In this document: piece after piece, positions 16,023 through 24,802 of the stretch | Layout of the letters: each line of letters opens with the position of its first letter | How positions within the stretch are numbered: the stretch's first letter is position 1 | NCBI RefSeq assembly: GCF_964186625.1 | Contig: NZ_OZ075108.1 | Location: forward strand, 3,051,001-3,115,000 | Length of the DNA stretch: 64,000 bases | Direction: 5' to 3' | From: Asticcacaulis sp. MM231 | Lineage (GTDB): Bacteria > Pseudomonadota > Alphaproteobacteria > Caulobacterales > Caulobacteraceae | Notes under the pieces: model-generated | What the model was told of the DNA's origin: nothing | Seen by the model: the letters and a program-made list of their open reading frames with translations, nothing else | The model's database searches: none | Program-made: the position numbers and the translations under genes

Positions 16023-18140
16023 ATGAAACGCTCGCTCATTCTGCTGAGCCTGAACCTGTGCGCGGGTATGCCCGCTCTTGCGCAGGAAACGGCTAAACCT
16101 GCCGACAAAAAAGACGACACCACGGTGGTCACCGTCACGGCCAAAAAGCCGGACGTGGTGCGCAAGATCGACAGCACCATCTATAATCAGGGCGACAGCG
16201 CCGCCACCCAGAGCGGCACCGCGGCCGATGTGCTCAATACCGTGCCCTCGGTCAATGTCAGCCCCGATGGCGACGTATCCTTGCGCGGCAATGGCAATGT
16301 CCAGATCTATATCAACGGCAAGCCCTCGGCCATGATGAAGGGCGAGAACCGCGCCGCCACCCTGCAATCCATGTCCGGCGGCGATATCGCCAGCGTCGAG
16401 GTTATCACCAACCCCTCGGCCAAATATGACACCAATGGCGGCGCCATCGTCAATCTGGTGCTGAAATCGGACCGCAAGCCCGGCGCCAACGGCATGCTTA
16501 TCGCCAATATCGGCAATGACGATCGCCGCAACGCCACGCTTTCGGGCAACTATAATAACGGCAAGCTCAATCTCAGCGGCCGCATCGGCATGCGCGACGA
16601 TGTGCGCCAGACGATCAACCGCGACGACCGCACCTGGCGCAATCTGGCCGACGGCACCTCCGGCCGCAACACCGTCTCTTCCGCGTTTTTCGGCCGCCGC
16701 CAGTCCACCCGCGTGCAGGGCGAGATCGAATATACGCTGAACGACACCGACACGCTGAACTTCCAGACCTCGGCCAGCCACCGCTATTCCAACAACCACA
16801 CGCAGGAATTCCGTCAGGATTTCGACAGCGCCGGCAAGCTGATCCGCGACTATGTCCGCCCCAAGACGGGCCCCAACCAGCAGGACGATATCGAGGCCGA
16901 GGCGTCCTTCACGCGCAACGCGGCCAATGGTGACAAGCTCACCCTCAGCGCCAACCATTCGCTGACCAGCAACCGCAACGACCGCACCATCCGCAATATC
17001 TACAGCCTGCCCGTCCAGCCCGACCGGATCGAGCATTTCTTCGGCAAAACGGTTACCGCCAGCGACGACCTGAAGGGCGATTACAACCATCCTTTCGGTG
17101 CGACGCAGGAGATCGCCACTGGCTTCGATATCCAGCGCGAAAACAACCGCTTCGACACCCTGAAAGGCGATATCGACCCCACCACCGGCGCCGAGACGAT
17201 CGAAACCGGCCTGACCAATCGCTTTGTCGTCACTGAACGCCTCTATGCCGGTTACGTGACGTGGCAGGGGCGCTTCGGCAAGTGGCAGTTCCAGCCCGGC
17301 GCGCGCGTAGAAGGCGTGGTGACGCGCGGCAACCAGATCACCAGCGTCATGCAAACCCGCTCCGAATTCGGTAACCTGTCGCCCACCCTGCATGCCGCCT
17401 ATATCCTCAGCGACGAAAACCGCTGGAAACTGAGCTATACCCGCAGCCTCCAGCGCCCCGATGCCCGCGACCGCAACCCCTTCCTCGCCTACACCGATCC
17501 GCAGAACCTGCGCTCCGGCAACCCTTACCTGAAGCCGCAAACGGTCAGCGCGCTGGAGGGCGGTTACGAGCACAGCCGCGGTGATAATAGCTGGTCGGCC
17601 ACCGCCTATTACCGCGAGAGCGAGCGCACCATCACCGACTACAGTTATTTTCTGTCGGCCGATGTGCTCCTGACCACCAAGCGCAACGCCGGCAATGGCC
17701 GCTCGGGCGGGGTGTCGGCTAAATCCTCCGGCAAGTGGGGCGAAAAGTGGAAATACAGCCTGTCAGGCAATGTGTTTTGCGCCGAACTCCAGGCCGACGA
17801 TATGTCCGGCACCCTGCGCCATTCGGCAGTGTCCGGCACGGCGCAGGTCTCGCTCGATTACAAGCCGACCACGACCGACAGCCTGCATCTGGACGGCAAT
17901 CTGTCCGGCGACACCATCACCGCGCAGGGCACGCGCTCCGGCATCAGCGCCGTCAACCTGTCGTGGAAGCGCAAGCTGAAACCGCGCCTCAGCCTGACAG
18001 TGAGCGCCAGCGATATCTATAATGGCGGACTGGTGCGCACCACGATGCAGACGGCGTCGGTGTCGTCGGTCGGCGCCAATCTGAGCGGCGGGCGGGTGTT
18101 TTTCGTCGGGCTGAGCTACTGGATGGGCGGGGCGAAGTAA
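16023..18140 (+). CDS. TonB-dependent outer-membrane receptor
   Basis: A 705-residue outer-membrane beta-barrel receptor. A signal peptide covers about residues 1-21 (cleavage after ALA). The plug domain follows, with VLNTVPSVNVSPDGDVSLRG, IYINGKP and SVEVITNPSAKYD, then a barrel of the 'outer membrane beta-barrel family' type with many alternating aromatic strands. The start is the ATG at 16023 because the 23 residues encoded further upstream precede the signal peptide. The substrate is unknown; it stands alone without an obvious transport or enzyme partner. A short hairpin (AATCACC/GGGTGATT, about 15941-15958) lies in the upstream region. Confidence 0.9.
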   Translation: MKRSLILLSLNLCAGMPALAQETAKPADKKDDTTVVTVTAKKPDVVRKIDSTIYNQGDSAATQSGTAADVLNTVPSVNVSPDGDVSLRGNGNVQIYINGKPSAMMKGENRAATLQSMSGGDIASVEVITNPSAKYDTNGGAIVNLVLKSDRKPGANGMLIANIGNDDRRNATLSGNYNNGKLNLSGRIGMRDDVRQTINRDDRTWRNLADGTSGRNTVSSAFFGRRQSTRVQGEIEYTLNDTDTLNFQTSASHRYSNNHTQEFRQDFDSAGKLIRDYVRPKTGPNQQDDIEAEASFTRNAANGDKLTLSANHSLTSNRNDRTIRNIYSLPVQPDRIEHFFGKTVTASDDLKGDYNHPFGATQEIATGFDIQRENNRFDTLKGDIDPTTGAETIETGLTNRFVVTERLYAGYVTWQGRFGKWQFQPGARVEGVVTRGNQITSVMQTRSEFGNLSPTLHAAYILSDENRWKLSYTRSLQRPDARDRNPFLAYTDPQNLRSGNPYLKPQTVSALEGGYEHSRGDNSWSATAYYRESERTITDYSYFLSADVLLTTKRNAGNGRSGGVSAKSSGKWGEKWKYSLSGNVFCAELQADDMSGTLRHSAVSGTAQVSLDYKPTTTDSLHLDGNLSGDTITAQGTRSGISAVNLSWKRKLKPRLSLTVSASDIYNGGLVRTTMQTASVSSVGANLSGGRVFFVGLSYWMGGAK

Positions 18141-18375
18141 CGGCCACCCCGCCGCATCACACCGAATGAAATTCAGTATTAATTAGACTATATTTCAATA
18201 TTTACTTTAAATACTTAAATATCATATTATTTATTTCAAAATAAACAACATTATTTCAGTTGTGACACAACATTTATAAGTCATATACTGCAAAATTAAC
18301 CATTAATTTGCATTTATTTATAATGGTGAATTTTACACTGCACATTATACACACATTTTAGGCCGATCCGTAGTC
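18141..18375. promoter_or_regulatory. Very AT-rich region ahead of flgE
   Basis: About 200 bp (18170-18365) of unusually AT-rich DNA in a GC-rich genome, full of TTAA and AATATT words. No clear sigma-54 promoter (GG-N10-GC) was found by eye, although Caulobacter hook genes use one. The composition could mark a silenced promoter or transferred DNA. No gene fits. Confidence 0.5.
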
Positions 18376-19794
18376 ATGAGTATTAACAGCGCCATGCAAT
18401 CGGGCGTTACAGCCCTGGCGGCAAATGCGACGGCCCTGGCCAGCATTTCCAGCAATATCGCCAACGCCAACACCACGGGCTACAAGGAAATGACGACCAG
18501 CTTCACTGATCTGGTCAGCGGTTCTGCCAGCTCAAACAGCTACAGTTCGGGCGGCGTCGTGGCGGTCAACCGCCAGAGCGTGACGACACAGGGCGACCTG
18601 AACAGCGACACCTCAGGCTACAGCCTTGGCATCGACGGGCAGGGCTTTTTCGTCGTCTCGGACTCGTCGTCGGATGTCACCAGCGGCAGTTCGCTGCTGT
18701 TTACGCGTGACGGCTCCTTCTCTACCGATACCGACGGCAATCTGGTCAATTCGGGCGGCTATTACCTGCTCGGCTGGGCTGCGGACGCCAATGGCGACAT
18801 CACCAGTTCCGCCACCGACGCCAACCTGCTGGTGCCGATCAATGTCAGCGACCTCGCCAACACGCCCTCGGCGACGACCGCCGTCAGCTTCTCGGCCAAT
18901 CTGAACTCGACCACCACGACCTCCGAGGCCGTGACGTCGAACACCTACGATCCGACCTCCGCCGCCTTATCGGTTTATGATTTCAACGACCGGCGAAGGC
19001 ACCAAGCCCGACGCCACCATCTCGACCAGCGTGTCGGATTCTCTGGGCCAGGAGCACACCCTCACCATCTCCCTGCTGAAGGGCAGCATCGATACCAATT
19101 CCTCAAGCACCACCTATGGCGAAACGCAATGGTACTACGAGGTATCATCGGACGACGTCACCTCCGACAATGGCCTAAACCAGATCACCACGGGGTCCAT
19201 CTGGTTCGATTCCAGCGGCAATCTCGACAGCGAAAATTCGACCGGCGACCTGTTCTCGGCAACCGGCCTGACCATCGGCGCTTCGTCGGAGACTTCCGGC
19301 GTGCGCTGGGACGAGTTCGGTCGGGGCCACCGCGCAAAGCATCACCATGGGTTTCGGCACGGACGGCACAAGCAGCCTGACGCAGCAGGCGACCGACACC
19401 ACCACCTCAACGATTACGGCCAACGGCACCGAGTTCGGCACCCTGGCCAGCATCGATATCGACACCGATGGCATGGTCACCGCCACTTACAACAACGGCC
19501 ATACCCGCACCCTGGCTCAGGTCGCCGTAGCCACCTTCCTGAATTCCAACGGCCTGACGGCGGTCAGCGGCAATGCCTACGCGGTTTCGACCGAGTTCGG
19601 GCACCTATTCGCTGAAAGCACCGGGGCAAGGCGGCGCCGGCACGATCGAGGCCGATACGCTGGAGGCATCCACGGTCGATCTGTCGCAGGAGTTCACCAG
19701 CCTGATCACCGTGCAGCGCGCCTATTCGGCGGCCTCGAAGGTGGTGACCACGGCCGACGAGATGCTCCAGGAATTGCTCAGCATCAAGCGCTAG
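18376..19794 (+). pseudogene. flgE: Flagellar hook protein FlgE, three frameshifts
   Basis: Hook protein of the flagellum. The N-terminal flagellar rod/hook signature is clear (SAMQSGVTALAANATALASISSNIANANTTGYKEM), as is the C-terminal one (DLSQEFTSLITVQRAYSAASKVVTTADEMLQELLSIKR). Between them the coding frame moves by one base three times: near 18990 (CC), near 19323-19326 (GGGG) and near 19596 (TT). Removing one base at each point restores a continuous protein of about 471 residues, e.g. ...VYDFNDGEGTKPD..., ...WDEFGRATAQSITMG... and ...VSTESGTYSLKAPG. All three are +1 events and together restore frame. Residual sequencing insertions are the simplest cause; true decay is possible. No other flagellar gene is adjacent. 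Confidence 0.82.
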
Positions 19795-19829
19795 GTTTGC
19801 CGCGGAGGGATAGGCGGGGCGAAGTAAGC

Positions 19830-20939
19830 CTAATTCGGCGCCCGCAAGGAATAGCTGGTACTACGTCCGCCGCTGGCATCGCGGACCAGCAGTCCGCGCT
19901 GTACGAGATCGGTCATATCACGCAACGCCGTGTCCTGTGACGATTTGGTGAGGAGGGCCCATTTTGACGAGGTAAGTTTGCCCTCAAACCCATCAAGCAG
20001 CCGGTTGATCATGGCGCTCTGCCGTTCATTAAGGGTCTGCGACTTGGCGGCCTCCCAGAAGCGCGCCTTGATAAGCACCTTTCCAAGGGTCACGTCCGCG
20101 CTGTCTATGGCGCGTCCCAAACAGGCCAGAAACCATTCAAGCCAGCGGGTGATATCGAGATCGCCCTTCTGCGTGGCTTCCAGAATATCATAGTAGCCCT
20201 TGCGCTCAGCACGGATTTGCGCCGACATGCTGTAGAAGCGCTGCGGACTGCCTTCCGAGCGCGCCAGCGCTATATCGGCAATCGCGCGGGCAATCCGCCC
20301 ATTGCCATCCTCAAAGGGGTGGAGGGTTACAAACCAGAGATGCGCCACCGCGGCCTTGATAACGGGATCTGTCGGCTCCCCCTGCTCGAAGCCCTGAAGA
20401 AAGGCCCTCATGCCGCCATCGAGTAGATGCGCAGGCGGCGCCTCGTAATGAACCCGTTCCTTGCCAAGCGGGCCTGAAACCACCTGCATCGGACCAGAGG
20501 CTTCGCCGCGCCACGCGCCAACCACGATCTTCGTCATCCCGCTGCGCCCTGTCGGAAAAAGGGCGGCGTGCCAGTCGAACAGCCGCTCTTCGGTCAGGGG
20601 GGCGCGAAAATTCTGCGTGGCGTCGAGCATCATTTCCACCACGCCATCGACATGACGATCCGCCGCTATCAGCCCGCCCACATCCATGCCGAGCCGGCGC
20701 GCGATGGAGGAACGCACCTGTTCCCGATCCAGCGCCTCCCCCTCGATCTCGGAGGATTTCATGACGTCCTCTGTGAGGGTCGCCAGCACGGCCTCGGCGC
20801 GCAGGTTGAAGCCAAGCGCTTCCATGCGGCCGATCAATCGGCCCTGCCGGTGACGCACATCGGCAAGCTGGCGGGCCAGCGCCCCCTCGTGCCAACGGAA
20901 AACGGGCCAGGTATCGCGCTGATGGATATATATTGGCAC
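19830..20939 (-). CDS. Fic family protein with DUF4172 and C-terminal HTH
   Basis: A 369-residue Fic-domain protein, expected to transfer AMP (or another phosphate-containing group) to target proteins. Order seen: N-terminal DUF4172 domain (about 1-85), the inhibitory-helix motif S62-x3-E66-G67, the Fic core with the full active-site motif HPFEDGNGRIAR at 207-218, and a C-terminal winged-helix-like domain (about 310-369). The inhibitory motif before the core makes it a class II Fic, normally self-inhibited. The GTG start at 20939 is chosen because DUF4172 proteins begin at PIYIHQ; the frame stays open upstream but crosses a palindrome. The target protein is unknown and no antitoxin gene is adjacent. 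Confidence 0.88.
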   Translation of the reverse strand: MPIYIHQRDTWPVFRWHEGALARQLADVRHRQGRLIGRMEALGFNLRAEAVLATLTEDVMKSSEIEGEALDREQVRSSIARRLGMDVGGLIAADRHVDGVVEMMLDATQNFRAPLTEERLFDWHAALFPTGRSGMTKIVVGAWRGEASGPMQVVSGPLGKERVHYEAPPAHLLDGGMRAFLQGFEQGEPTDPVIKAAVAHLWFVTLHPFEDGNGRIARAIADIALARSEGSPQRFYSMSAQIRAERKGYYDILEATQKGDLDITRWLEWFLACLGRAIDSADVTLGKVLIKARFWEAAKSQTLNERQSAMINRLLDGFEGKLTSSKWALLTKSSQDTALRDMTDLVQRGLLVRDASGGRSTSYSLRAPN

Positions 20940-20940
20940 C

Positions 20941-21017
20941 GCATATTCTCCGCACGTAGTGCGGAGAATATGCCATCTAATCACCGCAAAAGCTAGACAA
21001 TCGCCGCATAATATGCG
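20941..21017. promoter_or_regulatory. Palindromes ahead of the Fic gene
   Basis: A perfect inverted repeat with 15-bp arms (20941-20955 and 20959-20973, spacer GTA; core TCTCCGCAC/GTGCGGAGA) begins one base upstream of the Fic GTG codon. A second related palindrome, CCGCATA-A-TATGCGG, is at 21003-21017, and a further half-site (TATGCGGAGA) overlaps it. The repeated TCTCCGCA word suggests a multi-site operator; the Fic protein's own C-terminal HTH is a candidate binder. Confidence 0.7.
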
Positions 21018-21072
21018 GAGATTGTCCCGATATTCGCCGAATAGTCGATTCTCGTTAGCAAAATGAGGCCAT

Positions 21073-21552
21073 TTGCGCGCCTTCGCCGACCGGATGCTGC
21101 TGAAAATCACCGCCATGGACGATCCAGAAGACATGCCGGGCGTCGAGCGTGCCGTGCGCGTGGCTGCCGTGATCGAGCGCATCTATAGCCGCTGCGACCG
21201 CGCCGAGCGCCACGCCCCCGATCCCTTTCAACAACAAGCCGAGCGCGCCCGCCAGGAAAGCGAAGCCATCAAGGCGCGCGTCGCTCTGGCCAACACCCTG
21301 GAATGGGGCGAAAAACGCCGCCGCGATCTCGGTCCCTGGTGGGACGCCGCCCAAAACGCGACCCAAAACGCGGCGGCACTGCCAACACCCCAGCCGGCCA
21401 GCGCCGGAACCCCCGCCCCTGCGGGCGCGGGCGCGCTTAAGCGCTCAGGCGCCGAGGTCGACACTATCGACTATACCGGCGCCATCCTGAAAGCGCAGGC
21501 CGATCTCGGATTGACAGCGCCCTCTGCGAAGAAGCCCCCGCCGCCCGCCTGA
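21073..21552 (+). CDS. Conserved hypothetical protein, start uncertain
   Basis: About 159 residues, cytoplasmic by appearance. The N-terminal half is helical and charged (RAVRVAAVIERIYSRCDRAERH, QQAERARQESEAIKARVALANTLEWGEKRRRDLG); the C-terminal half is Pro/Ala-rich and disordered. No family is recognised. The frame is closed by a TGA at 21064, so only a TTG (21073) or an ATG (21094) is available; however an ATG at 21063 would join this frame if one T of the TTT at 21072-21074 were extra, giving MRPLRAFADRM. The gene is divergent from fic, and the palindromes lie between them. Confidence 0.6.
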   Translation: MRAFADRMLLKITAMDDPEDMPGVERAVRVAAVIERIYSRCDRAERHAPDPFQQQAERARQESEAIKARVALANTLEWGEKRRRDLGPWWDAAQNATQNAAALPTPQPASAGTPAPAGAGALKRSGAEVDTIDYTGAILKAQADLGLTAPSAKKPPPPA

Positions 21553-21642
21553 CGCGGCACCGCCCAGGTCACGCGCATTGACTTTGCCCGCATTGACTTT
21601 GGCGCCGCTTTGCTGTTTGAACGCCCTCAAAGGTTTTCAGGC

Positions 21643-22200
21643 ATGCAGCTCCAGTTCAAACGCCGCTTTTCCATGGCCCATCGTCTGCGCTTCGATCACA
21701 ATTCGAAGTGCATGACGCCGCATGGCCATAACGAATTCGTCGTGGTGAACCTGCAAAGCAAGGGCGGCCGCCAGATCGACTGGGGCAACGCCAACTACGC
21801 CGCCAGCTTCGCCGATCTCAAGCGCCACTGGCACGGCTTCGTCGATGACAGTCTCGACCACGCCTTTCAGCTCGGCCACAATGACCCGATGCTCGGCTAT
21901 TTCCAGCAGCATGAGCCCGAACTGCTGACGCGCCTGCTGGTGATCGCGGGCGACCCTACCACCGAGGCCGTCGCCACCGCGCTCTATATGAAGCTGAACG
22001 CCATTCTGGCCGCGCACCTGCCCGATTTCGAATGCGTGCGCTTCGAGATCGAGGAAACCCCGACCAACAGCGTGGTGCTGGGGCCGGCCGATATCGCCGC
22101 CTGCCCGATCCGGCTGGGCGACTGGTGCCACCGCGCCGATATGAGCCTCAACGACCTGTTGCCGCCCTCAAGCTGGCCCCAAATCGGGAGTGCGTCATGA
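21643..22200 (+). CDS. 6-carboxytetrahydropterin synthase (QueD/PTPS family)
   Basis: A 185-residue cytoplasmic protein of the QueD/6-pyruvoyl-tetrahydropterin synthase family. The zinc ligands His13, His27 and His29 and the catalytic Cys23 are present in AHRL and CMTPHGHNE, the Cys-x3-HGH form of QueD rather than the Glu form of PTPS-III; a late Glu region (FEIEETPTNS) closes the active site. It is longer than E. coli QueD (about 120 residues) owing to an insert in the middle. Its stop overlaps the folB start (ATGA), so the pair is one operon acting on dihydroneopterin compounds. A role in queuosine or in another pterin route is possible; no other queuosine gene is in view. The ATG is chosen over an upstream TTG-type start because family similarity begins there. 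Confidence 0.85.
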   Translation: MQLQFKRRFSMAHRLRFDHNSKCMTPHGHNEFVVVNLQSKGGRQIDWGNANYAASFADLKRHWHGFVDDSLDHAFQLGHNDPMLGYFQQHEPELLTRLLVIAGDPTTEAVATALYMKLNAILAAHLPDFECVRFEIEETPTNSVVLGPADIAACPIRLGDWCHRADMSLNDLLPPSSWPQIGSAS

Positions 22201-22553
22201 GCCTGATAGCGCGCCGCGTCTTCGTCAAAGGGCTTCGGGTCGAGGCCGCCATCGGCATCTATGACCATGAGCATGGCCGCACCCAGCCGCTGATCATCGA
22301 CGCCGTGTTCGATCTCGAACGCCACGAGATCCACGGCCTGAACGACACGCTCAACTACGAACTGGTGGGGCAGATCGCGCGGGATTTCATCGCGCGCGGC
22401 CATATCAAGCTGGTCGAGACCCTGGCCGAGGACATGGCGCGGACGCTCGTCGCCCTGCCGCATGTGCTGCGCGTCGAGGTGTCGGTGATCAAGCCGGAAG
22501 CCCTGTCGGATGCCGATCAGGCCGGGGTGTGCGTGGTGTACGAAAATGACTGA
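22197..22553 (+). CDS. folB: Dihydroneopterin aldolase
   Basis: A 118-residue cytoplasmic enzyme of folate synthesis, converting 7,8-dihydroneopterin to 6-hydroxymethyl-dihydropterin plus glycolaldehyde. Family landmarks are the N-terminal strand ending in GIYDHE, Glu74 in VETLAED and Lys99 in VSVIKPEA, which are the pterin anchor and catalytic lysine. It overlaps both neighbours: the queD-like stop upstream (4 bases) and the DinB-like start downstream (8 bases). Other folate genes are not adjacent. Confidence 0.9.
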   Translation: MSLIARRVFVKGLRVEAAIGIYDHEHGRTQPLIIDAVFDLERHEIHGLNDTLNYELVGQIARDFIARGHIKLVETLAEDMARTLVALPHVLRVEVSVIKPEALSDADQAGVCVVYEND

Positions 22554-23094
22554 ACTGGCCTATAAAGACCACCTGCGCCTGATGGCGACCTATAACAGCG
22601 TGATGAACGCGCGGCTGATCGCGGTGCTCACGCCGCTCTCCGACGCGGCTCTGCTGGAATCGCGCGGTGCTTTTTTCGGTTCGGTGCTCGGCACGCTCAA
22701 CCATCTGGTCGTCGCTGACCTGATGTGGCTCAACCGCTTCCGCCCACAGCCCTATGGTCAGGTGCTGATGGCACTCGACGCCCTGCCGAAGCCGGCGGCG
22801 CTGGCCGATCTGCTCTACCCGACGATGGCCGAACTAACACCGGTGCGCGAAGAGCTGGACGGGCTGATCCTGCGCTTTATCGAGCAGTTGAGCGATGCCG
22901 ATATCGCTTCGCCGCTCAGCTACAAGAACGCAGGCGGCGTGCCCTTCACCAAGACGCTTGGTCTGGTGCTGAGCCACGTCTTCAACCACCAGACCCACCA
23001 CCGCGGTCAGGTGACCACCCTGCTCAGCCAGATGGGGCTCGATATCGGCGTCACCGACCTGGCGCCGCTGGTGCCCGATCTGACGGCGCCATAA
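22546..23094 (+). CDS. DinB-family protein
   Basis: A 182-residue four-helix protein of the DinB/YfiT superfamily. The putative metal ligands are His53 (LNHLVVADLMWL) and His148/His152 (HVFNHQTHHRGQ). Members range from thiol transferases and isomerases to proteins of unknown role; despite the name, most have no proven link to DNA damage. Its start lies inside folB, so it is co-translated with the pterin genes, though no functional link is known. Confidence 0.87.
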   Translation: MTELAYKDHLRLMATYNSVMNARLIAVLTPLSDAALLESRGAFFGSVLGTLNHLVVADLMWLNRFRPQPYGQVLMALDALPKPAALADLLYPTMAELTPVREELDGLILRFIEQLSDADIASPLSYKNAGGVPFTKTLGLVLSHVFNHQTHHRGQVTTLLSQMGLDIGVTDLAPLVPDLTAP

Positions 23095-23157
23095 ATACCG
23101 CTATGCAGCATTGGTAAGCTGGGGTAGGCTTTTGATGCCTTCAAATGGATACTGCCC

Positions 23158-23592
23158 ATGCCCGCTAAACCGCCTCAGAAGCCCGCCACACCAGCAAAAG
23201 GCGCTAGTGCCGACCTCAAGGCCTTTGTCGCGGACCCGCGCCTGTTACCCTTTGCCACCTATCTGCTGCTGTTCTTCACCACCATGACCTTTGGCCTCAG
23301 CGCCCTGATCGTCATGCTGATCGCCAATTTTGCCGAGGACAAGACGCCGGACTGGCTCAAGAGCCACTATGAGTTCCAGAAGCGCACCTTCTGGTACAGC
23401 ATCCTGCCGGTGCTGCTGACCGCCATCATCTATACCTTCGCCCAGCGTCATGCCGTCAGTGGCCCGGTCACCGCCATCTTGATGGGACTTGTCCTGCTGT
23501 GTCTGGCCTATACGGTTGGCCGCGCCATCGTCGGCTTCAACCACCTGCTCTACAGCCGGCCGATCCCGAACAGCAAGGACTGGCTGGTTTAA
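23158..23592 (+). CDS. DUF4870-like membrane protein
   Basis: A 144-residue inner-membrane protein with a Pro/Lys-rich cytoplasmic N-terminus (about 1-20) and three to four membrane segments (about 26-52, 78-95, 103-125). The HYEFQKRTFWYSI segment and the C-terminal GRAIVGFNHLLYSRPIPN resemble DUF4870 proteins, whose role is unknown. It stands alone behind the dinB-like gene by 63 bases, convergent with the lipoprotein gene at 23596, which begins only three bases beyond its stop. Confidence 0.7.
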   Translation: MPAKPPQKPATPAKGASADLKAFVADPRLLPFATYLLLFFTTMTFGLSALIVMLIANFAEDKTPDWLKSHYEFQKRTFWYSILPVLLTAIIYTFAQRHAVSGPVTAILMGLVLLCLAYTVGRAIVGFNHLLYSRPIPNSKDWLV

Positions 23593-23595
23593 ACT

Positions 23596-24237
23596 CTAGT
23601 CAACCACATCGGCCGGTTCGGCCATATCGGAGGCGGCCGTGGCCGAGGCGGCGCCGTCACGCCGGATGCCGGACATGTCAAACAGGTTCATCTTGACGCC
23701 GTCATTGATGATATCGCCCGGCTTCTGTTCCTTGGTGCAGGCGCCGATGCGCTTTGATGTCACCACATAGTTGGTGACCCGGTTCATCTGCGGCAGGTTG
23801 CCACCCGTGGTCTGCGAACGCACGCGCATCTCGTAGGACCGGCTGTAATCGCCGGTGATCGAGCCGGAATATTCGGTCACGACGCCCGAGCCCATGGCGC
23901 ATTCGGCCAGCAAGCCCCAGGTGTTATCGCCTTGCGGACTGTAGGTCTTGTTCGAGCAACTGCCGCCGGACAGATCGGTGCCCAGGATGCCCAGATGCTG
24001 ATCGGTCAGGGCGTCGATGCAGATTTTCAGCACCTGCGCCGCATCGGGACTGCCCTCTTCGCTCAGGCGGGTTTCCCAAAGACCCGGCTTGCGGGCCGGC
24101 AGCGGCTGGCTGGGTTTGGCAACAACGACCGGGGCGGGCGCCACAGGTGCCGGCGGTTCGGGCTTTTTCTGACAGCCGGCCACTGTCGCGGCTAGGCCAG
24201 CGATCAAGGCGATACGGCTAAGGCTGGCCTGCAACAT
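23596..24237 (-). CDS. DUF3617 lipoprotein
   Basis: A 213-residue predicted lipoprotein. The chosen ATG at 24237 has GGGGAAG seven bases ahead and gives a short signal ending in the lipobox VAGC (Cys about residue 20); the longer open frame upstream lacks a ribosome site. A Pro-rich linker follows, and then the DUF3617 domain, which starts with the typical RKPGLWE and contains conserved cysteines (KICID, GGSCSN, AECAMG, IGACTK). The domain is common in periplasmic proteins of proteobacteria and its function is unknown. Confidence 0.85.
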   Translation of the reverse strand: MLQASLSRIALIAGLAATVAGCQKKPEPPAPVAPAPVVVAKPSQPLPARKPGLWETRLSEEGSPDAAQVLKICIDALTDQHLGILGTDLSGGSCSNKTYSPQGDNTWGLLAECAMGSGVVTEYSGSITGDYSRSYEMRVRSQTTGGNLPQMNRVTNYVVTSKRIGACTKEQKPGDIINDGVKMNLFDMSGIRRDGAASATAASDMAEPADVVD

Positions 24238-24400
24238 GACACTTCCCCAGTATCCCCATGCCGGTGAGCGGCCGTATAATGGCTTCGCCGGCAAGGCTTG
24301 CAAAGCACATCATCCACAGGAGGTAACGACAGGATAAGGGAAAAGGCAGGCCTGTGCCAGCGTATAGTCCTGACGCAGAAAAGTTTTTAGTTAATGCCGC

Positions 24401-24802
24401 TTAACGCTTTTTAGAGATAACCTGGAGGGTTTGCAGGGTGCGCGGCAACTCATCGGCCAGACGACGGCAGATTTCGCGCGCGCCGATCGAATAGACCTCG
24501 CCGCCGTCAGCGATTTCCATGGCGGCCTTGGCCGTGGCGTCGAGCAGCACTTCAAATTCAGCGATCTGTTCGCGGGCCAGCGCACGGGCTTCTTCCTGCA
24601 GGCGGCGGACGCGCTGGGTGCGGCTTTCACGCACAGAGGTTGTGGCGGGTACATCGTCGATATAGGCCGGCGCATGGGCAACCGTGGTCGGCAGGCTCAT
24701 CACCTTGTCGCCATCGATCACCTGGCCAAGCGCCAGTTCCTTCTTGCCAAGCGCTATCTCTTTAGAGACAGGCGGCACTACATTTAATCTTGTTCGACGC
24801 AT
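24401..24802 (-). CDS. Conserved hypothetical helical protein
   Basis: About 133 residues, cytoplasmic. The N-terminal third is extended; from about residue 60 a long amphipathic helix (QRVRRLQEEARALAREQIAEFEVLLDATAKAAMEIADGG) suggests a coiled-coil or four-helix fold, with a compact C-terminus (GAREICRRLADELPRTLQTLQVI). I do not recognise the family. The ATG at 24802 is chosen over a TTG nine bases upstream. It is monocistronic by appearance, upstream of nothing on its strand until the DUF3617 gene. Confidence 0.65.
   Translation of the reverse strand: MRRTRLNVVPPVSKEIALGKKELALGQVIDGDKVMSLPTTVAHAPAYIDDVPATTSVRESRTQRVRRLQEEARALAREQIAEFEVLLDATAKAAMEIADGGEVYSIGAREICRRLADELPRTLQTLQVISKKR

Noticed and set aside
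19830..20939. Fic toxin-antitoxin pair
   Set aside because: The inhibitory motif is within the Fic protein itself (class II), and no small antitoxin gene lies beside it.
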